Origin: Skeletonema tropicum
Taxonomy: Eukaryota; Bacillariophyta; Thalassiosirophyceae; Thalassiosirales; Thalassiosiraceae
Direction: 5' to 3'
Length of the DNA: 64,000 nt
Assembly (NCBI GenBank): GCA_037178625.1
Contig: CM074132.1
Span: 1 to 64,000, forward strand
In this document: positions 54,901 through 64,000 of the stretch, piece by piece
Layout: every line of letters starts with the position of its first letter
Numbering within the stretch: position 1 is the stretch's first letter
Translations under genes and position numbers: made by a program
The notes under the pieces: generated by a model
Database searches by the model: none
Seen by the model: the letters and a program-made list of their open reading frames with translations, nothing else
Told to the model about the DNA's origin: nothing

Positions 54901-55732
54901 CGCGCGCCAATCCTTTTTAAATCGAGATGACACGCATAGAGTAGAGCTCCTTCTCGAGCAAGACAATTCTTGTCGCGAATTAGAGAGGGGTAAGTACATA
55001 AATCCACAATTTTAGTCTTTTCCATTTAACCATTCTGTCTCATGGTATATATAAAATGTGACAATCTAGAAGTATCAACACAAAGATATGCAGCCTGCTA
55101 TGATGGAGCTTGAGCTACATACAGCATACAGCTATCTACCACAGTGCCAGTAAGTGCCACGCTTACTTCCACACCACCACAACCGTCATCTTGATATTCA
55201 TATCGATGTTCCTCCCTCACCCCGCCCCGCCCGCATCTGTGCTTGAGATTCTCTTATCTTTCTCATTTCTTGGGAGGGGATTTATTTATTTGGTGTGAGC
55301 ATTTCACTGTGAACGATTTGAATTTGATCCTTTGCAACAACAAGAGCAAAAGTCGTACAATACTGTCACAATCCTACACCTATTCTTATTTGATCGAATG
55401 AGCAATGCCAATGCTGGTGATGGGCAATGCGACAAAAGGAAGATTTTATGAAATGGTGCGCGCGGCGATTTGTGACTGCATGTTGTGTGTGGTGTGTAGT
55501 GCGGCGCGGGCCCTCGGGGCCTGTTTTTTTTTTGCAATGTACCCGTCTATAAATTTGCTCTGCAATGCTTGTTTTTGTAACATAAATGTGTCATGATGTC
55601 AAAATTATTCTGTGGATTTCGTGTTGGATTTTTTTTTGCAATGTATCCGTCTATAAAGTTGCTCTGCAATGCTTGTTTAATAACATTCTTATAACAGAAA
55701 CGTTTTATAGTACATACTCACTTACTTACTTA
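54901..55732. other. Intergenic with a ~50-bp duplication
   Basis: TTTTTGCAATGTACCCGTCTATAAA and the following TTGCTCTGCAATGCTTGTTT (about 55531-55582) recur at about 55634-55680 with three differences. No gene is supported. The duplication ends about 50 bp from the left end of the long-TIR element. Confidence 0.5.
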
Positions 55733-56933
55733 GAGCCGTTCCAAGCAAAATTGCATCGTAGATGCATAAGATTTTGATAGCAGCTAACAAAAAAGTGCAG
55801 CGCGCTGTCCGAGCAACCTGGAGCGCAACTGCATGCATGCATGTTTTTTCGTTCGACAGTCAGTATCTAACATGATAGCCGCTACTCTCATAGCCACCAC
55901 GTTGCACAAACCCTACCAATAGTAATATCCAGTGAACTATATCGCAGACAACACCCTTTGCAACTATTCAGCCGCAGGGTTTTATTATTACAACTGTCTA
56001 CACCGCATAAATAAATGACTAATACATGCTACATAAATGTCATTTCTGTCTATGATGTTGCTATTTTTATCCAGCCTATTGCAATATTATGGACAATAAA
56101 TAGCCGACACTTCTTATATATAATAATGTTGATGAGTTGCGGTCTTTAGAGCCGCTCGATCCGCCGTCTACAGGCTTATTGTTGTGTTAGAGTGTCAAAT
56201 TATTTATGCAATTTTGTGCACATCTTGTGTCCTTGGTATTTTGGAGGTGTGGGGGGGCTTTAATGGTCATTCCGAGCAACCAGAATCTCACTTCATATTA
56301 CCATCGGCGATGGGTAGCGGAGGGGTAGTGCCTATAGATGTTTATCATCTTCGATGGGTGCAGGGAAGGTGGTTGTTTTCATTTCAAATCTCAATGAAGT
56401 GGATTGCAATGATATTATCTCCACCCCTACAGCAGCCGAAACGCCACACTGCTGCGAAAAAATCGCCATAATGTCGTTTAAGGGATGGGCCATCGATACC
56501 TTATGAAATATACTCATGGACTGAGATAGGCGGCCATACTAGGGGTGCCATTGTAGGCCATTGTGGTGGCATCTTTTTCTCTTTTTCTGCACGATCATCG
56601 ATCATGCAAAAACCGAGTTACCGATCGCGTTTGACAGTACTTTATATCGATCGCGTTTTACATATTCTCAAATATATGACGTCACTTGTTCCTCTCCTAA
56701 CTTCAACGTGTCAGCTTCTCTGCTGGCAGGAAGAACATGTCGCCATCCGTGACTTTTCCGCGCAGCCACTCATCGACTATCATGCTACGGAACACCACAT
56801 GCAATTAGAAGAGTGCATAAATAATAATGAGTGGCTTGCGTATGACATTCCTCGCACGCAAATCAATATCTTAAATATGTGACCATTACGGACCGGCATA
56901 ACCAAACCACGAACAAAATTGACCGTATAAAAT

Positions 56934-59163
56934 ATGCACACTTCAAGAGAGAAAGCGCAGCAACAGCAACCATCCTCTTCCGACGTGAACAGCAAGAGCG
57001 CTCGGAAGGGTGTTAGATGCTCATTTCTGTCTATTCGTCAAATAATTTACAACGTCCAATGGCCGAAAGTGCGTGTAGGCGATCATATCTTCCGCGAAAT
57101 AGTAGAATTACAATCATCGCGCAATCCATGCTTCGAACACTCTACTGATCCACATACTCTTCTGAGGCTTGTTCTTTCCTCTTGCAATATGCGTGAACTA
57201 AAACATGTATTGTCTGAGCTAGGATGCGTAATGGATCTATATCGCACCAGACAGGAACAATTATCTATCGCTTACAATGTCATTTCCAATCGCAACGTTA
57301 CCTGTAACGGTTCAAGCTCGGCTCAGTTCTACAAATCGGATGCAGAAAGCAAAGCTGGAATAATGAATTATGGCCGTTGTGTAAATAACAGTCATAACTT
57401 GCAGTCGTTGGCTGCTCCAGAGTGTTCCAGCGTATTGTCTAATGGGTAAGTCCGAAAGTGTATTGTTAAGATGAGCTGAAATTGGAAGAAGCGTCTTATG
57501 TGATTCAGAATTTCATGTATAAGCGAAACGCTTAACACTGCGTAAAACATTACGTAGATTGATCGTCGAACATAGAAAGGATCGCTCATTCATCTACATT
57601 TAAGTCGCTTTTTGCTGTGTGGTATTAACCTTCCATAGAGTTCATGCCAAAAATAAAATTGTGATGTATGCAAATTTATTTTAAACTTGAACTGGTATTG
57701 TTTCTCCCATATGAATGTCGTCATGTCAAAAACTAATCACTTATCCTTACTTATCCCTATTTTCATTTACTTCAGCAATGGCGGTGTGACAGCGGGCAAC
57801 AAAAAAGATGTTGTCGACAACAACAAGAACGAGCATGATATACCTCTTCTGCAGACAAAGCAAGGCGATTGCATCTCTCCCGCTCATGTTAGATGCACTA
57901 ACTTTGAGCAGGCAGAAGCATTTGATGCATCATGCAAATCATGGAGATCATGCGATAATAATAATGATTATGACGATGTCGAGCAGGCGAGTTCTTTGTT
58001 AAAGTTAAAGCAATCATCAAAAAATTATGACATCGAACAGCAGTGCCCTAAAGAGAGCAATGGTAGTGCCGCAACTCCAGTGAATACTCATCATCCGTCT
58101 GAAACGGACATACCAGCGTCTACTCCTTCTGGTGAGGAGTCAGCAGTTGACCCAACTAATCTTCCGGCGTTGCTGTATCATGCTGGGGAACAACCTGCTA
58201 CTGTTCGCGCATATCGCCGCTGCTCAGAAGATCACAGTCTTGTGGGCCGCCAAACCATTCGCGATCATTTATATGATTCTCTGTCTACCAGTAGACTTCC
58301 GCGCAGCTGTCTCGACCGCCTGTTTCATGAGTCTTCTGGTTCTACCGTGAAGGATTATCCGTGTCGTAATGCTACTTCGGTTGCTAGACTGTCAGGAGAA
58401 CGTGATAATGATGGCAGCAATATGGGTGTTGGTAATGTTGATAACGCCCCCTTGGAAGCAGACGATGCTGGTGTATTTCGTAGCAATAATGGCAATGCAG
58501 CTCGGCCAGTTGGAGTTGGAGAAATTCCACAGAACACAAAAGCGTCTGGAACTATTGGATCTATGTTGGGAGAGCTGTCGGAAAAGGTCATTCCAGTTCC
58601 AGTTGTGACACCTGTAAAAGATACAACATCGTCCATTGCTAGACAAGGTGAGTTATTATACTTGTACGAGTGTCACTGGTACGGTGTACGATTCTGAAAA
58701 TAAATTTGTCCTCACGACAAAAATATTTTGAGGTCCGATACTTCACTTCATCGCTGACATTTTTGGTCTTTTCCCAATGTTACTTCCAGCTCCGAATATA
58801 TCGTTAAAACATATAATATTCTTTGTGACAACCTGGCTTCAAAAAGTCCTATGTGTCAAGCAAGTCCGACACAAAGGCATACCTCTGAAGGAGATCAAGA
58901 AGCAAAGTATGGTCGCTGAACAAAATTTGGTAGACGGTCATCGCGAGACGAAGCTTCGTTTCATTCCGAAACATAAATCACAGGAACTTGATGACATAAT
59001 CGTGTTAGTGACACTTGGCAACATAATGGACTTACAGAAACACTCCTTAGACAGTCCTGTTTGCCACACCATTTGCGACAGCTTGGTCAGTTCAGGTATA
59101 TCATCCCTGGAGAGAAGTTCTTTTCCAATGCAATATTCACAACTTGCATGGAAAATACTTTAA
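56934..59163 (+). CDS. Intron-containing gene inside the long-TIR element, unknown function
   Basis: Exons 56934-57445, 57776-58647 and 58790 to about 59163 join in phase at both junctions (donors GG-GTAAGT and AAG-GTGAGT; acceptors TTACTTCAG and TTACTTCCAG), which makes a genuine spliced gene likely. Exon 1 encodes a Gln/Ser start, then RCSFLSIRQIIYNVQWPKV, TLLRLVLSSCNMRELKHVLS and ELGCVMDLYRTRQEQLS. Exon 2 is Asn/Ser/Asp-rich and acidic, apparently disordered. Exon 3 encodes APNISLKHIIFFVTTWLQKV, KGIPLKEIKKQ and LDDIIVLVTLGNIMDLQ. An alternative donor (TTCAG-GTATAT near 59095) could lead to a further exon at about 59260-59467. No transposase DDE/DDD motif, zinc finger or other domain is recognised. 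It is the only sizeable gene between the inverted repeats, so it may be the element's own factor or a captured host gene. Confidence 0.55.
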
Positions 59164-59259
59164 AATTTCTGTTATATTATTAAATTTGTCTTGAAGACAA
59201 ATTTATTTTCAATCGCGGCAACATGACAAATTAACGACAATCAATAAAGGATACAACAA

Positions 59260-59467
59260 AGGGAGAATATTTCTCGTGATGAAGAAACATGTCACCTATA
59301 ATGACAATGTACCTGTATTTCTTTCTGCAAATGACGGTATCCTCGACAGATATAGCCAATCAATTTCTGTAAAAAGCACCTTTAAGCCAGGTACTTCTCG
59401 CTTTCTACGTAGGAACAAGTACAAATCCTACAGCGGTATGGTCTACAGAGCCTCTACGTGTCCAGCA
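59260..59467 (+). other. Possible further exon of the element's gene
   Basis: This open segment reads VMKKHVTYNDNVPVFLSAND, then ILDRYSQSISVKSTFKPG and SRFLRRNKYKSYSGMVYRAS. It ends at a good donor (CCAGCAG-GTAAAC, about 59467), and the in-frame stop comes only after the donor. Its composition is protein-like. The acceptor is unclear. It may belong to the gene at 56934-59163. Confidence 0.35.
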
Positions 59468-61037
59468 GGTAAACTTTCTCACTAAATAGCTACTATACTG
59501 ATTCCTACCAAGATCCCTGTAGAAAAAAGTTTGGAAAAAATGGAGAATTTGTGACCATAAGGGGTTGGGCACCTCCCGGCCCCGTTATCGACACTTCACT
59601 GCGCTTGTTTCGACCCGGGGCCCCGAGGGCCGATTAGCTTTTAATTGCAGCATTTTTGGAGTAGAGAGACAAATCTGCCGCAGACCTCATCACTACCATA
59701 CCTCTCGCAGGCATGGTTCAGCGTTCGAGGAGAGATCAAATCAAAGATATACCTGTGACTGTGACTTCGGCTTCGGAGAGTTTGCCGCTCATCTCTTTCA
59801 GCTCTCATCTTCAGCTACATGCATGCGCCTATCTCGATATGATATCAAAAGTCTGAGATCACTCAACATGTATTTCATTCAAATGAATTCAAATTATTAC
59901 TATATTGTAGTAGCATTGACAACATAGTAGGGTTTACTAGCTACTCCTATTGAAAATTGAAAGTAGAAGTACCTAGAAACCTTGGGTGGTGCATTATGCA
60001 TTATTTAGGGGCTGTCCGAGCAAACCTAATCGTGCGTACGATTTCGCTTTTCCTAGGTTAAATCGATACCCCTACGTACGATCGTGCAGTTCTCGGATTT
60101 TACTAAGTTTCAACAAAAACAAAATCATGCGTACGATTGCACGATCATGCAGAAAGCCAACTCGATTTCTGCATGATCGTACGCTCACAAGCACATCAAT
60201 AAAAAAGATGCCATGACAATGGCACCCCAAGTAAGGCCGCCTATCTCAGTCCATGACTATATTTCACAAGGTATCGATGGCCTATCTCTTAGAAGACATA
60301 TATGGCGACGTATTCGCAGCAGGGTGGCGTTTCGGCTGCTGTAGGGGCGGTGATAATATCATTGCAATCCGCTTCATTGGGATTTGAAATTTCAACAACC
60401 ACCTTACCTGCACCCATAGAAGAAGATAAACAATAATATGCACTACCCCTCCGCTATCCGTCGCTGATGATGATATGTAGTGAGAATCCGGCTGCTCGGA
60501 GTGACCATTCAAGCCCCCCCACACCTCCAAAACACCAAGAACACAAGATGTGCACAAAATGGCAAAAATAATACGATACTCAGACACAACAATAAGCCTG
60601 TAGACGGCGGATCGAGCGGCTGTAAAGAAGGGAACTTATCAATATTATTATATATAAGAAGTGGCGGCTATTTATTGTCCAAAATATTACAATAGGGTGG
60701 ATAAAAATAGCAACATCATAGACAGAAATGATATTTATGTAGCATGTATTAGTCATTTATTTATGCGGTGTAGGCAGTAGTAATAATAATACCCTGCGGC
60801 TGAATCGTTGTATAAGGTGTTGCCTGCGATACAATTCACTGGATATTACTATTGGTAGGGTTTGGGCAACGTGGTGGCTATGAGAGTAGCGGCTATCATG
60901 GTCGATACGGATTGTCGAATCCGGCCGTTGTCGTAAGGAAAAAAACGTGCAGAACGTGCAGTTGCTCGGACAGCGCTGCATGTTTTTTTGTAGCGGCTGT
61001 CAAAATGATACGTACGATGCAATTTTGCTCGGACCGC

Positions 61038-62689
61038 ACCTTACTCATGGGTGCGTCTCTCTCTTATCAAACTCTTGAACATGCTCTTAATGACGCTCAC
61101 GTTGATGGTCTGCTCTATGCTCTAGCTTTCGAATGGAATGGACTGAATGCTAAATGAGCACCACCCCCCAAAATGTGGAAATTTGACAAGGTCCTTACAT
61201 GGGTACGTAGGAACTAAAGATACCGAATTCCTACTTAACAATAAAACGCGGTCAGACAGAAAATGAGGAAAGATTTTTCCACCTCCATCCAAAGCTAATA
61301 GTTCACAGGTAGTTCACCACCATGATAGCCATCACTTCGCCCTATCAAAATCATCGCCACTTCGATGACATCGCTACTTTACTTCGAGGAATATCTCTTC
61401 TATCTTGTCTTTGAAATATAAATTGACAACATAGTTACGTTGGAGTATGAGATAGGCGCATAATATACAGTCCCTGGCAGCGGCCTTTTTATCGGCGTAT
61501 ATCATCGTGTCGCCGGTCCCGATGATCGGGGATATAGTGATGTAGTGAAGTCATACGAACACCATTCATCGACGGCAACCTCATCAAGAGTATAATGGAG
61601 TCGTCTTGACTGATCTTCCGGGTCGACAACTCTGAATACACTCCACTGGGTTCGACATGCACCACCGACGGGTCATCGAATGTTGATAACGTTTAATACG
61701 ACGGTGTTACAATGCGATGACATGATCCAAATATCATTTATTTCATCCCCTTCGCTTCTATAATGCTAATATTCAGCTGATAGCGCAGAGGATTGATCGG
61801 TATCACAGATATGCTTGGATAGAGACCGGATCACGCAACAATACAAGTTCTAAGTGGAGCTAATACTTTGGGATGCTGATCGCTATACAGTGGGGATATA
61901 CTGACTTTTCGCCGATAAATGCGGATGGACCGTGATATTAACTGGATGCAGGATGAGCTGGACCGAAGTTGACGGGGGTGGAATCTGGTGCAATGTCAGG
62001 AGACTCCTGTATCATTGCGAATTGGCAATTTTTATGTAGACTTTTGCCCCGCTTATACCCCCCTTTGGCATGAATACTAAGAACCACAGACTTATTGGGT
62101 AGTCAAACGTTTTATAAAGTAAGATAGAAGCAGAATATGGGCTATTTGACATGTGTTCACTCACAACAGATTGTTATTTATAAGGATAAGGTGGGGATGA
62201 GGGTCCTATGCAAGTGGCAGCTCTCATCTTAGTGGTCCCATATATCACTATCTAATTTACCCCTCATATGGACCCCTCTGGATATGTGATTCAATAGAGT
62301 GTGAAGAGGAACATATAAAGAGGGGTCCACATGAGGGGTGAATTAAAGGTGTGTAATTTCATTACTACGGCAATAATCCCATGGTTTAGGTCGATTTTGC
62401 CCCTTTAAAAAAGAATGAGAAGGAAAATGATGATGCGTGACCCGTCTGTCCGTCGTCCCACTTTGATTCGTGGGTGGTGGTGTGAGGCCTCGCTTGTGAA
62501 GGGAAGTACCTACATACGCACATATCATAATGATGTGAAGAAAGTAGCAAAGAAATCCGGTACCCTGAATACCGGTCGGCATCACTGTCAAATTGTTGAA
62601 TCGTCTGACGTCTCGTAGCCGGCGTTTTGGATCTTCTTTTGTTCTTGCATGCTGTCGAGCACTTTAATGTCAATCATTGACATCAACAT
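61038..62689. other. About 1.6 kb with no supported gene; one inverted repeat
   Basis: No gene is recognised. TACCCCTCATATGGACCCCTCT (about 62258-62279) and its near reverse complement AGAGGGGTCCACATGAGGGG (62319-62339) form a stem of about 22 bp with one mismatch around a 40-base loop. A fragment GATGAGGGTCC at 62197 echoes it. Confidence 0.45.
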
Positions 62690-64000
62690 CATATCATATC
62701 ACTTAGGAAATTAGGTAAATGTTGCATTATCGCTACCTAGACATCATTGAACCAACAATTGGAGTCTTCATACGCCGAGGGCAGAACCAAACAGCGTCGC
62801 AGTCGGAACCACGGGAGAGGGTTGTCTCTCCTACCACAGCTCGTTTAAAAGCCCGGGATATATTGACGTGTATGTCAATAAGCCTGTATACAGGCGAGAT
62901 ATACAAATACAAGTATTTGCACGAGAGTATAAGCATATACCCATCTCTATCCGTGGTTGTTTTGACCGCGTCGAAGTGCTGCCTGAGCCCGCTGGCGACG
63001 TATCAAGAAGGCTTCACGTGCCGCTTTTACTGAAAGCAGCCAATAAGCCTGATGTTCACCAGAAGTTGTTTCGAGATCATCGAGATTGATTTCCATCAAA
63101 TATTTATCCTCCTCTCCAAGCCCTTCTAAGCCCATCTCTTGCTGCTCCTCTATAGCTATTTGTAGCTCCTCCTTCCTCTCTAACGCAAGCATACCCGAAA
63201 TTTTATCATGAATCAAGAAATTCCTCACCAGCCACTGTCCATGGGTCATCTCCATCAGCTTGATTGAGAAGCTCTGTGCCCATTTTGCGCCCGAAAGATA
63301 GCTGCCCTCCAGACGACGATGTGTCTCTTGAATCGCACAGAACTCCTTGGATATCATTCCTTCCATAAACCGCCGCCATCCAATCTTATCTTGTGAACTT
63401 GCCAACTTCCGCAGTATCGGGTCATGATCGCTAGCAATGCAGTCCATAAAGCTTTTGCCATTCCGAGCCCTCACGAAACTCATGATATACTTTTCCAACA
63501 CTTCACATGTCCCCACCGATTGTAACCAGGACTGTAAATTATCCGCTGACATCTGAAAACATTTTACCCTATCCTCTTCTTCACACATTAAAACGTGAGC
63601 GCACGACTCCTGTGCATCCAGACAAGAAGGACACAAAGGAGAGTGATTAGGATCACATCTGTGTAACCGCAAGTTGGTGCCGGCTATGTCGTGAACTTGC
63701 TTGCATGCCCATAGTTGGAAAAGCCGCGGGACCTCGTGTAATGCCTTGTTCACGTTGACCCAATCTACTTGGACGAACGCGGATGGAAGCAGGATCTGTC
63801 TCTTAGCGAAGATCTCCCTGGCCAGCGCTAGGTGGCCATGAAAGCGGACTCTTTCACCAGTATCTGAAGTCATCTTCTCCTTACCCCTATCCACATAGAC
63901 GCAGATTGGTTCAAGTGGCAAAGGTTGCGCCGCCATTCCTGCGTTCGGATCAACGTCGTAAATCGCTAGTTTTGCGCCAGAGTCACACTGTTCATTCAAC
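62690..64000 (-). mobile_element. 3' end of a LINE retrotransposon
   Basis: This comprises the ORF2 C-terminus (to the stop at 62947-62949) and a 3' region ending at 62690 in ...GTGATATGATATG on the minus strand. Bases 62690-63009 are shared with 243-569, which defines the 3' end of the family. The element continues beyond the right edge of the window. Confidence 0.75.
62947..64000 (-). CDS. LINE ORF2 C-terminal region (partial)
   Basis: 350 codons are open to the window edge; the 5' part, with the reverse transcriptase, lies outside. The visible part has a zinc-binding cluster, CDPNHSPLCPSCLDAQESCA followed by HVLMCEEEDRVK, i.e. C-x2-C-x7-H-x4-C. This is the zf-RVT-type motif found after the reverse transcriptase in plant and algal LINE-like ORF2 proteins. 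Upstream of it is FVQVDWVNVNKALHEVPRLF with KQVHDIAGTN; after it come RRFMEGMISKEFCAIQETHR and a long charged helical C-terminus ending in RRQRAQAALRRGQ. The frame is intact, so this copy may be relatively young. The separate endonuclease fragment at 16950-17872 could come from the same family, but the two pieces do not overlap, so this cannot be shown. Confidence 0.75.
   Translation of the reverse strand, partial: LNEQCDSGAKLAIYDVDPNAGMAAQPLPLEPICVYVDRGKEKMTSDTGERVRFHGHLALAREIFAKRQILLPSAFVQVDWVNVNKALHEVPRLFQLWACKQVHDIAGTNLRLHRCDPNHSPLCPSCLDAQESCAHVLMCEEEDRVKCFQMSADNLQSWLQSVGTCEVLEKYIMSFVRARNGKSFMDCIASDHDPILRKLASSQDKIGWRRFMEGMISKEFCAIQETHRRLEGSYLSGAKWAQSFSIKLMEMTHGQWLVRNFLIHDKISGMLALERKEELQIAIEEQQEMGLEGLGEEDKYLMEINLDDLETTSGEHQAYWLLSVKAAREAFLIRRQRAQAALRRGQNNHG

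Larger units (their letters stand above)
55733..61037 (+). mobile_element. ~5.3 kb element with ~0.9 kb terminal inverted repeats
   Basis: The left arm (55733 to about 56620) and right arm (about 60150-61037) are reverse complements with scattered changes and indels. Paired landmarks include AGCAAAATTGCATCGTA at both outer ends; GCTGTCCGAGCAAC; AACCCTACCAATAGTAATATCC; TCGATCCGCCGTCTACAGGC; GCACATCTTGTGT(C/T)CTTGG; TGGAGGTGTGGGGGGGCTT; ATCATTGCAATCC/GGATTGCAATGAT; and CTGAGATAGGCGGCC. The flanks ACTTACTTA (left) and CCTTACTCA (right) agree at 7 of 9 positions, compatible with a worn 9-bp target-site duplication. Long inverted ends plus a possible 9-bp duplication suggest a Mutator-like element, but this is inference. 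Five CGTACGAT motifs lie in or next to the right arm (60035, 60075, 60130, 60176 inverted, 61011). Confidence 0.75.

Noticed and set aside
59565..59927. 120-codon frame in the long-TIR element
   Set aside because: It covers a GC-rich palindromic stretch (CCCGGGGCCCCGAGGG) and has no protein-like pattern or splice support.

Overview
The window is nuclear DNA of a eukaryotic alga, most likely a centric diatom of the Thalassiosira/Skeletonema/Cyclotella type. The evidence is of three kinds. Genes have GT-AG introns. Two genes begin with a secretory signal followed by an ASAFAP-like motif (AKGFAP in hemF, TQAFAP in a NicO-type transporter gene), the hallmark of diatom plastid targeting. Several proteins (a BspA-like leucine-rich-repeat protein, a 147-residue VRFAETAQLYLV-type protein, a Dna2-type helicase remnant) are of kinds I associate with diatom genomes. 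Most of the window is repeat-rich accessory DNA, with ordinary genes concentrated between about 25.9 and 50.3 kb.

Layout. 0-5.2 kb: no convincing gene. It holds a LINE 3' tail (243-569), a palindrome with dispersed copies of a 15-mer (3.0-3.15 kb), a 0.6 kb fold-back element (3490-4095) and a 27-bp-stem hairpin (4687-4749). 5.2-16.95 kb: twenty nearly identical head-to-tail copies of a ~595 bp unit, most carrying an open 140-145 codon polyglutamine frame. The last copy is cut by the 5' half of a LINE (endonuclease ORF plus glycine/arginine-rich ORF1, 16.95-18.3 kb). 19.7-20.6 kb: a duplicated block containing ten short hairpins whose stems co-vary. 20.6-25.8 kb: mostly non-coding, with two start-less open frames. 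25.9-30.5 kb: the VRFAETAQ protein, a degraded coding remnant, the LRR protein and a decayed Dna2-like helicase. 31.9-32.4 kb: a hairpin element. 33-45.5 kb: a two-pore channel-like protein, a basic/serine-rich gene with frame breaks, hemF, the NicO-type transporter and a small membrane protein. 45.7-50.3 kb: a secreted cysteine-rich modular protein gene with 267 bp internal repeats and an in-frame TGA, plus a duplicated copy of its 3' end. 52-55 kb: a broken PIF1-like helicase and an unknown acidic protein. 55.7-61.0 kb: a ~5.3 kb element with ~0.9 kb terminal inverted repeats around an intron-containing gene of unknown function. 62.7-64 kb: the 3' end of a LINE ORF2, running off the window.

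Most worth a second look: (1) the long-TIR element, whose three exons splice in phase into one unknown protein; (2) a dispersed ~80-180 bp palindromic family (43.5, 44.8, 53.1, 54.8 kb) with compensatory changes in its stems; (3) the ten co-varying hairpins near 20 kb; (4) the 20-unit array and its junction with a 3'-truncated LINE; (5) the TGA at a conserved cysteine codon in the modular secreted protein.

There is no operon-like organisation. hemF (plastid haem/chlorophyll synthesis) and the NicO-type transporter are divergent neighbours about 1 kb apart, and both products are predicted to enter the plastid. All comparisons were made by eye; identities and family names are judgements from motifs, not search results.
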